In this document: positions 9,789 to 19,090 of the stretch, piece by piece
How the letters are laid out: every line of letters begins with the position of its first letter
Position numbering within the stretch: the stretch's first letter is position 1
From: Terriglobia bacterium
GTDB taxonomy: Bacteria > Acidobacteriota > Terriglobia > UBA7540
DNA: 64,000 nt
Assembly (NCBI GenBank): GCA_035712365.1
Contig: DASTAW010000015.1
Location: forward strand, 124,001-188,000
Direction: 5' to 3'
The notes under the pieces: model-generated
What the model saw: the letters and a program-made list of their open reading frames with translations, nothing else
Told to the model about the DNA's origin: nothing
The model's database searches: none
Translations under genes and position numbers: made by a program

Positions 9789-10763
9789 ATGCGAATTTTA
9801 ATCAGTGGGGGAGCAGGCTTTCTCGGCAGGCATTTTTGCGCGGCGATGCTTACGCAGGGGAATGAAGTCCTTTGCATGGACAATCTCATGACAGGACGCC
9901 GCGAAAACATAGGAGAATTTGAGCAAGGCCCGTCATTCCGGTTCATCATTCAGGACGTCACGAAACCCTTTGAAATCGAGGGGCCACTGGACGCTGTCGT
10001 TCACATGGCGTGTCCGGCAAGCCCACCTGATTATCTCCGGTTCCCGATTGAGACCCTGGAAGTGGGGACCATCGGAACCCGCAACTTGCTCGCCTTGACC
10101 CTGGCCAAGAAAGCGCGCTTTCTGCTCACCAGCACTTCGGAAGTTTACGGCGACCCGAATGTGAGCCCTCAAACCGAACGCTACTGGGGCCACGTGAATC
10201 CCATCGGTCCCCGGAGTGTCTATGACGAAGCCAAGCGAGCCTCTGAGGCCCTGACTATGGCCTATCATCGGCGCCACGGCCTGGACACTCGGATCGCAAG
10301 AATATTCAATACTTACGGCCCCTGGATGCGCGCCAGCGATGGCCGGGTAGTTTCCAATTTTATTGTTCAGGCCCTCGAGGGAAAGGAACTGACAATTTAC
10401 GGCGATGGAAGCCAGACAAGAAGTTTCTGCTACGTCAGTGACCTGATCGACGGCCTGATGCGCCTCTTGCTGGCTGGCTCTGATTCCCGGGCGGCGGGCG
10501 CACAAGCAGAAGACTGGGGAATTCATTATCCGGTTAACCTTGGCAATCCGAGGGAAGAGAAAATCGTTGCTATCGCTCGAATCATCACGGAAATGACAGG
10601 CAGTCCAAGCCCGGTAGGTTTCCATCCTTTGCCGACCGACGACCCCAAGGTGCGCTGTCCAGACATCTCCCGCGCCCGCCGCCTGCTTGGATGGGAACCA
10701 AAAGTGTCGTTGGAAGAGGGACTGCAAGCCACAATCGAGTACTTCCGGGAACACACCAACTGA
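9789..10763 (+). CDS. UDP-glucuronate decarboxylase-like NAD-dependent epimerase/dehydratase
   Basis: Cytoplasmic short-chain dehydrogenase of the extended class, 324 aa, forming a nucleotide-sugar precursor, most likely UDP-xylose from UDP-glucuronate. Rossmann motif GGAGFLG (about residues 7-13), substrate strip [24 protein letters not shown] and catalytic YDEAK followed by [10 protein letters not shown]. The strings [16 protein letters not shown] and ACPASPP are characteristic of UXS-type decarboxylases rather than GalE. GAGGA precedes the ATG. It follows the BY-kinase gene by 230 bases on the same strand and faces a methyltransferase gene. A dTDP-glucose dehydratase-like activity is the main alternative. 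Confidence 0.85.
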   Translation: MRILISGGAGFLGRHFCAAMLTQGNEVLCMDNLMTGRRENIGEFEQGPSFRFIIQDVTKPFEIEGPLDAVVHMACPASPPDYLRFPIETLEVGTIGTRNLLALTLAKKARFLLTSTSEVYGDPNVSPQTERYWGHVNPIGPRSVYDEAKRASEALTMAYHRRHGLDTRIARIFNTYGPWMRASDGRVVSNFIVQALEGKELTIYGDGSQTRSFCYVSDLIDGLMRLLLAGSDSRAAGAQAEDWGIHYPVNLGNPREEKIVAIARIITEMTGSPSPVGFHPLPTDDPKVRCPDISRARRLLGWEPKVSLEEGLQATIEYFREHTN

Positions 10764-10809
10764 CCCGACAGCAACGAAATCCGATTACTCCGAGCTCTGA
10801 GTGCAACAA

Positions 10810-11619
10810 TCAACCTTGCTTGACAGCGACCATCGCAAGTGAACACGCCAACCTTTCTTTTCGAACCGGCCAGAGGAAGTCAAGATAGGAAAACAGGTTG
10901 AGCAGAGGTGAGAAGCACGAAGATAAGGGTTGCAGATTGATAAGCCAGCGATAGAAGGCAAAACAGACCAGTGCGCTGGGGGGATAGGTGTACGGCTTGC
11001 ATTGCATCTCACCGAATCCTGCATCACCCAGCACGACCTGCAGACTTCCTTTCCAGTATCCGTCGCGAACATGGCCAACTAGTTCATGAAACCGCCGGCC
11101 GAAGATCCGGGGATAGTTGGGCGTTGGCGTCGAGATGATCACTTTCCCTCCCGGTTTCAGAATCCGGCCAATCTCCTTCATCAGGATCACATCCTCAACC
11201 ACATGCTCAATAACATCAATCAGCAAGACCACATCGAACGTTCCATCAGCAAAGCTTTCCAGGCCTGGAACCCGCAGAACCCGGAAATCAATGTTCGACA
11301 CTTCGTTCAGGCTTCTTGCGCTTTCCGCGGTTCGGATCGCTGCACCGTCAGCATCGACTGCGACGATGCTGACATTCCGGTGCTGCCGCGCTACTGCAAA
11401 TGATATGATCCCGGAAGAGCAGCCGATTTCCAGTACGATGGGACGGCCGCGAAAGGCGCCGCCGGAAAGAATCGGCTTCAAGGCCCGCCACCGGATATGA
11501 GTATGAAGATCGGGATGTCCGTAAGCACGGCAGTAGCCCAGCATCAGAAGCTTCTTTAGCAAACCGCGCTTCAACTCTGGATCGCAGCACAAGGCCGCCT
11601 GTTCTTCGCCAATTGCCAT
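10810..11619 (-). CDS. Class I SAM-dependent methyltransferase
   Basis: Cytoplasmic methyltransferase of 269 aa. The SAM-binding glycine motif LEIGCSSGIISFAVA (residues about 63-77) is followed by the acidic VAVDADGAA strand end, then DVVLLIDVIEHVVED and LKPGGKVIISTPTP, the usual motifs of Ubie/UbiG-like enzymes. The C-terminal third has two hydrophobic stretches (ALVCFAFYRWLINLQPLSSC and a later one) that may hold it at the membrane. It lies 18 bases after the flippase gene on the minus strand, so the two form an operon inside an otherwise plus-strand glycan cluster. GAGGCAGG precedes the start. The acceptor, probably a sugar or lipid-linked glycan, is unknown. Confidence 0.78.
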   Translation of the reverse strand: MAIGEEQAALCCDPELKRGLLKKLLMLGYCRAYGHPDLHTHIRWRALKPILSGGAFRGRPIVLEIGCSSGIISFAVARQHRNVSIVAVDADGAAIRTAESARSLNEVSNIDFRVLRVPGLESFADGTFDVVLLIDVIEHVVEDVILMKEIGRILKPGGKVIISTPTPNYPRIFGRRFHELVGHVRDGYWKGSLQVVLGDAGFGEMQCKPYTYPPSALVCFAFYRWLINLQPLSSCFSPLLNLFSYLDFLWPVRKERLACSLAMVAVKQG

Positions 11620-11637
11620 AGCTAAGCCTGCCTCATT

Positions 11638-12975
11638 TCAGTCCCCCTGTTGCCCGACCTTGAGTCGGAGCGGATTCAAACCGTGCTTCAGCGTGTAAAG
11701 GAAAGAGCTTACGTTAACAAAGGTTTCAGCAGCCACGACACATGCGGCCATGCCCTTTGCTCCGTAAGCAGGAACCAGCAGAAAGGCGAGCCCCACGTTC
11801 ACCAGTCCAGCGCCAAGTAGTATCTTAACCACGGCATAGTCCCGCTTGAAGGACATCATCATCAGCGTTGACCAGACCGCAGCCAGCGCCAGGTTCAGGA
11901 CATTGAAAGAAAGGATTCGCAAAATGCCTGCCGAGGCCATGAACTTCGCTCCAAACACCAGTCTCACGATGATGGGCGAGCCAACCATCATCACTGCAAA
12001 GATTGCGATTCCAAGCGGGACCAGTAGAGCAAGGACCTTTCTACCTTCGCGAAGGGTAAGCTCCTTCGAAGCGTGGGCCAGCTTATTGATCCTGGGAAAG
12101 AACGCCTGGTAGATCGGACCCAGCGGATCCATTGCCACTCTAACGAGACGTTCCGCGGCATCATAATAGCCCACCACTGAAATGTCCGGAACCAGCATTC
12201 CCAATATGAAGGCGTTCCCTGAAAGATAAAGTATTGACGCCCCAGAAGACAGAAACAGGGCCCAGCCGTCCTTCAAACTCGTCATGATGTCGCGCCAGCT
12301 CGGCGAGACAAGCCGAATTTGGAACTTCAAAAAAGCAAAGACCGCGCCACAAGCCCCTGTAAGAAACGCTTGCCCGGACAGAATGATGGCGCAAGCCAGG
12401 AGGTCATTGGGACCACGCACAAGAAGAATCAAGGCCAGCAATCCGATCGCTCTGATCGAAACGTTGATAGCGGCGATAGCTCCCATTCTTTCGAGGCCCT
12501 GAAAGAGCCAGGTCGGGAAGAGTACCCTCCCAAACATGATGCCCGTCAGGGCCAAAACAAGCAATGCGGCCATCCTTACTTTGGCAACCAGCAAGGTGAC
12601 AGGAAGCAACGCCATGAGGCAAAGCAGGCAAAGGCAAAGTTTCGCTCCCCAGATGCTCATTGCGACACGGCTGACCGACGCAATGTTCTCCCTCCGGGTC
12701 GATATCTCCCGCGTGGCGGACCAGTCAAATCCATAATCAACGACGACGGCAAAACTGTTGACCAGACCCTGGGCGAACCCAAGGAGGCCGAAAGATTCAG
12801 CGCCCAATACACGGACCAGATAAGGAATAGTGATTAATTGGAGGAGATAGTTGGAAAAGCGGAACGAGTAGAGGGAAAAAGCGTTTCGCGCGACCGCGCT
12901 TTGGAGGACCCGCCGGACTAGCAGCCGAAAATTCCCGAGGGAGTTCAATCCTGTTGCTTCGAGGGAATCTTTCAT
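11638..12975 (-). CDS. Wzx-type polysaccharide flippase
   Basis: Inner-membrane protein of 445 aa with about 12 to 14 hydrophobic helices. It belongs to the polysaccharide biosynthesis/MATE-like exporter superfamily that flips lipid-linked repeat units to the periplasmic face. Typical N-terminal string: RFSNYLLQLITIPYLVRVLG, followed by GLLGFAQGLVNSFAVVVDYG, both close to Wzx consensus. It forms an operon with the downstream methyltransferase gene and is divergent from the flavoprotein gene. A Wzy-like polymerase at 17636 and the Wzz-kinase at 7252 complete a Wzx/Wzy-dependent set. No clear ribosome site precedes the ATG. Confidence 0.87.
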   Translation of the reverse strand: MKDSLEATGLNSLGNFRLLVRRVLQSAVARNAFSLYSFRFSNYLLQLITIPYLVRVLGAESFGLLGFAQGLVNSFAVVVDYGFDWSATREISTRRENIASVSRVAMSIWGAKLCLCLLCLMALLPVTLLVAKVRMAALLVLALTGIMFGRVLFPTWLFQGLERMGAIAAINVSIRAIGLLALILLVRGPNDLLACAIILSGQAFLTGACGAVFAFLKFQIRLVSPSWRDIMTSLKDGWALFLSSGASILYLSGNAFILGMLVPDISVVGYYDAAERLVRVAMDPLGPIYQAFFPRINKLAHASKELTLREGRKVLALLVPLGIAIFAVMMVGSPIIVRLVFGAKFMASAGILRILSFNVLNLALAAVWSTLMMMSFKRDYAVVKILLGAGLVNVGLAFLLVPAYGAKGMAACVVAAETFVNVSSFLYTLKHGLNPLRLKVGQQGD

Positions 12976-13310
12976 GAACGTCCGTATGCGTCTGTCGCCC
13001 TTACGTTCCGTGTATCAAACCTGAGCAGCCGCTCCCTTTTTTGAGCGATGAACTTTCCCATGCCTCCCTCTCCGTGTCAACCGAAACTTGCCCCGATTGA
13101 TCCGCTACTCAACACTACGCTTCACCCTTATACCGTCTCAGGATACCAGCACCTCGATCATTTGCTGTAAAGTTCCTGATATACAATGAATGCTCCGCCG
13201 GGGACGGGGCGTGCTTTCCTATAGACCCGAGTGTGGCCCAGCCTGGCAGGGCAGGCCTCCATGATTCACCAGGAATGGCCCGAGAAACATACGGTGATGG
13301 CAAACAGAGA
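12976..13310. other. Divergent intergenic region of the glycan cluster
   Basis: 335 bases between the flippase gene (minus) and the flavoprotein gene (plus). Contains a TACAAT -10-like hexamer at 13182-13187 without a good -35. No gene or strong repeat is seen. Confidence 0.4.
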
Positions 13311-14675
13311 ATGATGCAGCGAATTGTGATTATTGGGGCAGGACCGACGGGCATGGGCGCAGGCTTGAGATTAGCCGACCTCGGTCACGAAAACTGGGCC
13401 TTGTATGAGCGTCAAGATTACCCGGGCGGGCATGCGGCGTCTTTTGTTGACGAACACGGGTTTACCTGGGACGAAGGCGGGCATGTCATCTTTTCCCATT
13501 TCCCCTACTTCGATCAGTTGATCGACAGGTTCCTCGGAGATGAGGTCCATGAGCGCATCCGCGAAAGCTGGATTGTCAACGGCCGCAATTGGGTACCGTA
13601 TCCTTTCCAGAACAACCTCCGCTATCTTCCCAAAGAAGCTCAGGTCGAGTGCCTGCTGGGCGCGGCCAGGGCATGGGGAAATTCAAGCGCGAACCGCGCT
13701 TGCAATTTTCGGGATTGGATCGTGGCAACGTTCGGGGATGGAATTGCCGCCCAGTTCATGTTTCCTTACAATACCAAGGTTTGGACGACGCCGCTGGAGG
13801 AGATGTCAAAGGACTGGATTGCGGACCGCGTCTCTGTGGTGGACTTCAAACGCCTGCTCCACAACGTTGTTTGCGGCCAGGATGACCTGGGCTGGGGTCC
13901 CAACAGCAAATTCAAGTTCCCTTTGCATGGCGGAACGGGTGAACTCTATCGCCGGGTCAGCACGCATCTTGGCGACCACATCACATATGGAAAGGACCTG
14001 GTGGAAGTCGATATGCAACGGCGCACCGTATCGTTCGCCGATGGGACCGGCGAACGATTCGATTCGCTCATCAGCACGGTCCCGGTTGATCGGCTGGTCA
14101 ATCTCCTGAAACCTGCTGAAAATCGGCTCATCGAAGCTGCGAGCCAGTTGAAGCACAACAATCTGGTCGTGCTCGGAGTAGGGCTGAAAAAGAAACTCGA
14201 TACAACGAAGTGCTGGGTCTATTTCCCGTCACCTGAGATTCCATTTTATCGGGCGACATACTTTTCCAATTACTCACCCTTTAACGTCCCGCGCGGCGAC
14301 GTGGAACATTACAGCTCTTTGATGTGTGAGGTCTCTTTGCGGGATGGCTCGTCGATTGACCGCAATGACCTGATGGAACGCGCCGTAGCGGGGCTCATCC
14401 GCGAAGGCCTGCTGGAACCTGGCGACCGTGAGCGGGTGGTTTCACGCTATGTTCGGGAAGTGCCGTATTCTTACCCTATCCCCACGCTGGACCGTGATGC
14501 CGCGCTGGAGATCATCCTGCCCGGACTTTTGCAGATGAAGATTTATTCGCGTGGCAGGTTCGGGGCCTGGCGCTACGAAGTGGGGAACATGGACCACTCC
14601 GTGATGATGGGAGTGGAAGCCGTTGATCACATCCTGGAAGGCAAGCGGGAGAAGGTGGTCCATGACGACTGCTAA
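13311..14675 (+). CDS. UDP-galactopyranose mutase-like FAD protein
   Basis: Flavoprotein of 454 aa. It opens with the FAD Rossmann motif IVIIGAGPTGMGAGLRL (residues about 4-20) and ends with the second flavin-contact region (RYEVGNMDHSVMMGVEAVD). The central FPYNTKVWTTPLEEMSKDW resembles the YTxKQWG...EL region of UDP-galactopyranose mutase, and GHVIFSHFPYFDQLIDRF and GRNWVPYPFQNNL fit the same family. Protoporphyrinogen-oxidase-like or desaturase-like activity is the alternative. I start at the ATG at 13311 since the protein then begins right before the FAD strand; an in-frame ATG at 13233 would add 26 residues of unlikely sequence. Its end overlaps the next glycosyltransferase by 14 bases, so both are translated together. 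Confidence 0.72.
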   Translation: MMQRIVIIGAGPTGMGAGLRLADLGHENWALYERQDYPGGHAASFVDEHGFTWDEGGHVIFSHFPYFDQLIDRFLGDEVHERIRESWIVNGRNWVPYPFQNNLRYLPKEAQVECLLGAARAWGNSSANRACNFRDWIVATFGDGIAAQFMFPYNTKVWTTPLEEMSKDWIADRVSVVDFKRLLHNVVCGQDDLGWGPNSKFKFPLHGGTGELYRRVSTHLGDHITYGKDLVEVDMQRRTVSFADGTGERFDSLISTVPVDRLVNLLKPAENRLIEAASQLKHNNLVVLGVGLKKKLDTTKCWVYFPSPEIPFYRATYFSNYSPFNVPRGDVEHYSSLMCEVSLRDGSSIDRNDLMERAVAGLIREGLLEPGDRERVVSRYVREVPYSYPIPTLDRDAALEIILPGLLQMKIYSRGRFGAWRYEVGNMDHSVMMGVEAVDHILEGKREKVVHDDC

Positions 14676-15612
14676 GAGCCATCCTCGTATTGCCGCCGTG
14701 GTGGTCACCTACAACCGTCGTGTTCTGCTGGCGGGTTGTCTTGATGCCCTCATCGCCCAGGAGCGCCCGCTCGATGAAATTCTGGTCATCGACAACGCAT
14801 CCACTGACGGCACCGCAGAAATGTTAAGCGAAAAATACGATGGCATGATGACCCACGTTCGGCTGGAGGAGAATGTGGGTGGAGCAGGCGGCTTTTACGA
14901 AGGCATTCGCCTGGCGCATGAAAAAGGACACGACTGGATCTGGGTGATGGACGACGACGTGGAGCCGATGCCTGACGCATTGATGACGCTCGTCGAATCT
15001 CCAGCCTTTAACGATCTTTCTGTGGGGTACCTGGCATCTCTTGTGCTTGACTCCAACGGGAAAGCCCAGGTTTTCCCTTACAGACGGTTCAATTGGCTGA
15101 TGGCAGCCTGCCCGGCCATCAGCGAGGGATCTCTCGGTCAATCGCTTGTCCCCATCGAAGCTGCGGGCTTTCTGGGCGGGATGATTCGGCGAGAGGCCAT
15201 CGACGCTGTCGGGCTGCCAGTCAAAGATCTATTCATTTACTGGGATGACACGGAGTTTATCTATCGCATTTCGAGGCGGTTTAAGGTCTTCCTGGTTCCC
15301 GCCAGCAAAGTCATTCACAAATACGTTTGGGTGCCGTCTCCTCGAAGCAGTACCCTGGTGAAAAAGTCGAGGGGCCCGGCAGCACCGCTGAGTGAAAGCT
15401 GGAGGTTCTATTACAATCTTCGCAACTCGATTTTCATCAGAACCCGATATGTGAAGCCCTGGCTGGCTCCTTTGGTTCCTGTGCTGGCTGTTACAAGGCC
15501 GCTTGGAGCCGCGCTCGTCTTCTACGATCACAAGATTGCCCGTTGCAAGGTCCTTTGCCAGGCAGCTATCGACGGTGTCCTTGGCCGGCTCGGGAAACGG
15601 ATCAGCCCCTGA
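14662..15612 (+). CDS. Family 2 glycosyltransferase (GlfT2/rhamnosyltransferase-like)
   Basis: Membrane-associated inverting glycosyltransferase of 316 aa with a GT-A fold: AAVVVTYNRRVLLAGCLDAL at the N-terminus, IDNASTDGT nucleotide-binding loop, the metal-binding acidic triad WVMDDDVEP (about residues 92-100), and FIYWDDTEFIYRI as the acceptor/base region. The WxxDDDxxP and YWDDxE combination is shared with galactofuranosyl- and rhamnosyltransferases. GGGAGAAGGTGG just upstream of the ATG at 14662 decides the start. The gene overlaps the UGM-like flavoprotein gene, suggesting that the sugar produced by one is used by the other. The C-terminus has one or two hydrophobic segments that may anchor it. 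Confidence 0.83.
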   Translation: MTTAKSHPRIAAVVVTYNRRVLLAGCLDALIAQERPLDEILVIDNASTDGTAEMLSEKYDGMMTHVRLEENVGGAGGFYEGIRLAHEKGHDWIWVMDDDVEPMPDALMTLVESPAFNDLSVGYLASLVLDSNGKAQVFPYRRFNWLMAACPAISEGSLGQSLVPIEAAGFLGGMIRREAIDAVGLPVKDLFIYWDDTEFIYRISRRFKVFLVPASKVIHKYVWVPSPRSSTLVKKSRGPAAPLSESWRFYYNLRNSIFIRTRYVKPWLAPLVPVLAVTRPLGAALVFYDHKIARCKVLCQAAIDGVLGRLGKRISP

Positions 15613-15675
15613 AAAAAAGCACCAGGGATTTGGGCCATCCCGCCTGTACAAAGGATGGCTTCCTGGACGTGAGAC

Positions 15676-16518
15676 ATGAGAACCAGTAGCCACCCCCGTA
15701 TACTCGCGGAGCGCTCGCTGCTCTATGCGAAGACCCTGCTGACCGCCAGAGATGCGACGAGCCTTTACCGGGCCCTTCTGGTCAAGCTGGAAGATGAAGT
15801 GCTCGTGGAGAGATTGGGACGGCCGAGAAGAATTGGGGCGCGGAAACATATCATCGTGAATTTTGATATATCTTTTTATTGTGACAACCACACCGTGTCC
15901 ATGTACTACGAAATTTTCGGGGCGGCAGCATACAGCTTTTTCCCCGCTTTTGTTCCTCAGGGGGGCGATATCGTGGTGGACCTGGGCGCCAACCAGGGGA
16001 TATTCACGTGTTATGCTGCGATGCGGGTCCCGCACGGCTGGGTGTATGCGGTTGAACCAGATGCCGAAAACCTGACGTGGCTTAAGGCCCATCTGGACTT
16101 GAACGGTATTTCCAACGCAACCGTAATCCCCAAGTGCGTCGGGGATCGAACCGGCAAGGCCTGCTTCAGGAAAGGCGATTCGAGCGGAACGGGGTGCGTC
16201 GTCGATGTGAGTGAACAGGGGCCCGGGTTTACGGAAGTGGACCAGATCACGCTGGAGGAAATGATGACGGCCTACCAGCTCCCGAAGATCGACTTGCTCA
16301 AAATCGATGTCGAGGGTTTCGAAACCAGGGTACTTTCCGGAGCGGACGGACGGCTGGGATCGATTCGGAGAATTGTTTTGGAGTATCACTCCCCAACCCT
16401 TGCGAACGAGGTCACAGAGACACTGCAGCGCAAGGGCTTCCGCTTGCTGCAAAATCCCGGGCCGGTGCTTTCACACATTCTATATTTCGAGAATAGCGCG
16501 CTGTGTCAGCATCAATAG
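15676..16518 (+). CDS. FkbM-family methyltransferase
   Basis: SAM-dependent O-methyltransferase of 280 aa from the FkbM family, common in surface-glycan loci where it methylates sugar hydroxyls. Motif I is VVDLGANQGIFTCYAA (about residues 99-114), with acidic VYAVEPDAEN, then the diagnostic C-terminal string IDLLKIDVEGFETRVLSGA followed by IVLEYHSP. The LKIDVEG motif separates FkbM enzymes from other methyltransferases. It overlaps the following methyltransferase gene by 16 bases, so the two are likely co-translated and may act on the same repeat unit. The N-terminal 90 residues are less conserved. Confidence 0.85.
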   Translation: MRTSSHPRILAERSLLYAKTLLTARDATSLYRALLVKLEDEVLVERLGRPRRIGARKHIIVNFDISFYCDNHTVSMYYEIFGAAAYSFFPAFVPQGGDIVVDLGANQGIFTCYAAMRVPHGWVYAVEPDAENLTWLKAHLDLNGISNATVIPKCVGDRTGKACFRKGDSSGTGCVVDVSEQGPGFTEVDQITLEEMMTAYQLPKIDLLKIDVEGFETRVLSGADGRLGSIRRIVLEYHSPTLANEVTETLQRKGFRLLQNPGPVLSHILYFENSALCQHQ

Positions 16519-17327
16519 CGATTGCCAGGCGCCTCATAACGCTGAATCGTGGTTGGTCACGGAAGCTGGACGCGCTCCTTGACCCTCACGGTCGCAGAGG
16601 CGATGGCTCCGTTGACTTCATGGCTGCGATACGGTCTGCCCTTCACCCCGGCATGGTGGTGCTGGACGTTGGGGGAGGAAAGAGGCCAGCCATCGCCCCT
16701 GACCTGAAGGCCTCGCTAGATCTGCGCGTGATCGGTGTCGATATTTCACAGGAAGAACTCGAGGCGGCGCCGCCAGGCTGTTACGATCAGACGATCTGTG
16801 GTGACATTACAGAGGGAACTGCTCTGCCCGCAGCAGATTTGGCCATCGCTCGCAGCGTCACGGAGCACGTTACTAACCCGAGCGCAATGTACCTTCATAT
16901 ACTGCGCGCCCTCCGCCCAGGCGGTTCCCTGATCAGCTACGTCCCCAACAAGTTCGCGCCGTACGCGCTGCTCAACGCGGCCTTGCCGAACCAACTTTCG
17001 AAAGTTCTGTTGAGTTTTCTCCACTGGGAAAGCAAGGGGGAGACGGGCTTCCCCGCCCATTACCGCCATTGCTATCCCTCTCGTTTGGAAGCTCTCTTGT
17101 TGGGTGTGGGATTCAGAGATGTGCAAATCTATCCTGCATATCGTTCTGAATATTGCAACTTCCTCTTGCCTTTGCACGCTTCCGAACTGGCCTGGCAAAT
17201 TTTCACTTCACGCTTGAACCAACGGAACCTGTGTGAAACTTTCACGGTGATCGCGCAGAAGCAGCCGGAGAGCTGCGGCGCAAGTTCTGTCGATGCAGCC
17301 AGAGTTGTGGGCGATCTGACCCATTGA
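16503..17327 (+). CDS. Class I SAM-dependent methyltransferase
   Basis: Methyltransferase of 274 aa, cytoplasmic or peripheral. Motif I VVLDVGGGKRPAIAP (about residues 51-65), VIGVDISQEELEAAP as the acidic strand, DLAIARSVTEHVTNP as motif II and LRPGGSLISYVPNKFAPYA as motif III. The last part (HYRHCYPSRLEALLLGVGFRDVQIY) is typical of Methyltransf_11-type glycan enzymes. Start at the ATG inside the end of the FkbM gene (16-base overlap). It is the last of a four-gene coupled run that begins with the flavoprotein gene; a repeat-bearing 300-base gap follows. Confidence 0.78.
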   Translation: MSASIAIARRLITLNRGWSRKLDALLDPHGRRGDGSVDFMAAIRSALHPGMVVLDVGGGKRPAIAPDLKASLDLRVIGVDISQEELEAAPPGCYDQTICGDITEGTALPAADLAIARSVTEHVTNPSAMYLHILRALRPGGSLISYVPNKFAPYALLNAALPNQLSKVLLSFLHWESKGETGFPAHYRHCYPSRLEALLLGVGFRDVQIYPAYRSEYCNFLLPLHASELAWQIFTSRLNQRNLCETFTVIAQKQPESCGASSVDAARVVGDLTH

Positions 17328-17421
17328 ACAGATGAGAGGCTTTAGAATCTAATCTCGCTGTCCCGGCATGCCAGGGCGACCAATCTACTGAGGATTACAA
17401 AATATGGTGACAAGATAGTTT

Positions 17422-17482
17422 GTAGCGCCGTCGTCCTGGCGGCAATTTCAGGGCCGGTCCCGCTTGGCGGGACCAGCGCTAC
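17422..17482. repeat. GTAGCGC-ended palindromic element, copy 1 (61 bp)
   Basis: GTAGCGC (17422-17428) and its inverted copy GCGCTAC (17476-17482) bound an element holding a perfect 8-bp hairpin: GGTCCCGC, loop TTG, GCGGGACC (17456-17474). It lies in the 308-base gap 17328-17635, which holds no gene. Relatives: 40561-40668, 52643-52724, 56623-56724 and 62584-62639. Confidence 0.7.
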
Positions 17483-17591
17483 GGAAGTCCGTCACTCTAT
17501 TATGCAATCCTCATTGGGCCTGGCAGACGCTTCGGAGACACTTTATCCTTCAGGAACCCGCGCGCATCTACCCCGAAGGTCGTGCGTGTTC

Positions 17592-17597
17592 TATAAT
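17592..17597 (+). promoter_or_regulatory. -10 hexamer upstream of the polymerase gene
   Basis: Perfect TATAAT whose predicted start of transcription (about 17604) gives a 32-base leader with the ribosome site AGGAAG. No good -35 is visible, so support is moderate. It argues against a GTG start at 17600. Confidence 0.35.
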
Positions 17598-17635
17598 CGG
17601 TGGTTGTACGATGGTCGGGTTTCCAGGAAGCAAAC

Positions 17636-19048
17636 TTGACTGAAATCGCAGTTTCTCTTGCTGTTGCCGGAATCATCGCCGCGATCATCTGGCGGTATAA
17701 AACCGTTTTCTGCCTCCCTGTTTTTTGGGCGGCGCTGTTCGCGTTCATATTCGTGGGGCTTCTGCAAATTCATGCCCAGTTCGGGGGCCCTTCCTATGAA
17801 TATGCAGCCGCCGGCTTCGCAATGTTTTTTCTGGGCCTTCTCGTAGCCGATTTCCTTTTTTCCCTTCGGGGCGGTAAATCTAGAATTAAGACTCGAAATC
17901 TGCGGGTTAAGCGCAACTCGTCAAGCGCTGATCCAAAGCCCGGCAATCAACCCGGGCTGACGCGGATCAAGCTGCTGTTTCCAGCTTTGCCTTTGAGTGT
18001 CGGCTTGTTTGTATCGCTTCTTGCCGCGACTTTCGTGACGATCATCTTTTTTGCTAATCAGGGATTCCCAATCCTTGCCAGTAATCCTGCGCTCGCCTGG
18101 GTCCAATCGACCAGCGGCGTGGTCAATCGGCTGATGACGGTTTTCGGCCCTGGCTGCTATGCGGTCCTTGGGCTTATGGCATGGGCCGTTTATCGCGAAA
18201 CCGGTTCCCCCATGGCCAAGGGAATGATGTATCTGGGACTAGGGCTTGCAATCCTTGCCAACGGGTTGCTTGCTACCAAGAGCGCAGCCATCATGGTGTT
18301 TGTCTGGTTTAACATTTTGCTTTTTTACATGAACAAGAAACGGGAATTCTGGAAAACTGTGTTGCCCCTGATTATCATCGTCGTTCCAGTATCGGCAATC
18401 ATCGTAGCGGTTCGCATGGTGTCCTATCAAGGGTACTGGCAGGCGGAAGGCATCTATCAAACCTACGCGGATCGGCTTACCACCATGGCTGCGGATCCCC
18501 TCGATTTTACGTTCAAGTACATGGAACGCTTCGGAGGCCCCATGCACGGCCGTGCGCTCCGTCTTGAAATGAAGCGGATCAACGAGCAATTGACAGGCGC
18601 GCCCAAAACGCCGGTGATATCAGAATATGTGTACAACCTCATGCAGGGTTTGCCGCCCGACAGCGTGGATTTGTCGGTCACCTTGACACCGGAAGGGACA
18701 GGATACATCGAGTGGGGAATGGCGGGCTTGTTGTTGTATTCGTTCCTTCAGGGGTTGGGATTCGGCCTGGTCCACAGGTATCTTTATCGCCAGGAAACAA
18801 TGAACCTTGTTTCGCTGGTCGTGTGGGGCGGGATTGTCAGTTACGGCATCCAGCTCAGCAGCACCGGAATCATCTTAGTCGGCCTTGAGGGCGTTGCATT
18901 GTCGATACTTCCCCCTCTGGTGCTGCTCCTCCCCTTTTGCATTTTCTTCCTGCTGCCGATGGCCCGGAAGTATCGCAATACCGCCGGCCGAAGAATTCCC
19001 AGGCTTCCCGCGTTGCCCATCCAGCCTGGCCGCGGAGCAGCAAGGTGA
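17636..19048 (+). CDS. Wzy-like O-antigen/oligosaccharide repeat-unit polymerase
   Basis: Integral membrane protein of 470 aa with about 11 to 12 hydrophobic helices and a large periplasmic loop (about residues 270-370, with YWQAEGIYQTYADR and LTPEGTGYIEWGMAG), the layout of Wzy polymerases. Sequence identity in this family is low, so the call rests on topology and on the nearby Wzx flippase and Wzz regulator, which leave a polymerase missing otherwise. I choose TTG at 17636 because AGGAAG (17625-17630) stands 5 bases before it and the first helix follows directly (AVSLAVAGIIAAIIW). A GTG at 17600 in frame is possible but lies upstream of the inferred transcript start. Confidence 0.7.
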   Translation: MTEIAVSLAVAGIIAAIIWRYKTVFCLPVFWAALFAFIFVGLLQIHAQFGGPSYEYAAAGFAMFFLGLLVADFLFSLRGGKSRIKTRNLRVKRNSSSADPKPGNQPGLTRIKLLFPALPLSVGLFVSLLAATFVTIIFFANQGFPILASNPALAWVQSTSGVVNRLMTVFGPGCYAVLGLMAWAVYRETGSPMAKGMMYLGLGLAILANGLLATKSAAIMVFVWFNILLFYMNKKREFWKTVLPLIIIVVPVSAIIVAVRMVSYQGYWQAEGIYQTYADRLTTMAADPLDFTFKYMERFGGPMHGRALRLEMKRINEQLTGAPKTPVISEYVYNLMQGLPPDSVDLSVTLTPEGTGYIEWGMAGLLLYSFLQGLGFGLVHRYLYRQETMNLVSLVVWGGIVSYGIQLSSTGIILVGLEGVALSILPPLVLLLPFCIFFLLPMARKYRNTAGRRIPRLPALPIQPGRGAAR

Positions 19049-19090
19049 CGTCACCCGTGCTCAGCAGCTAGATCGGGAGCTACACTGCCG

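Noticed and set aside
15229-16452. Minus-strand open frame of 407 codons
   Set aside because: It is antisense to the GT2 3' end and the FkbM methyltransferase gene, both with intact motifs.
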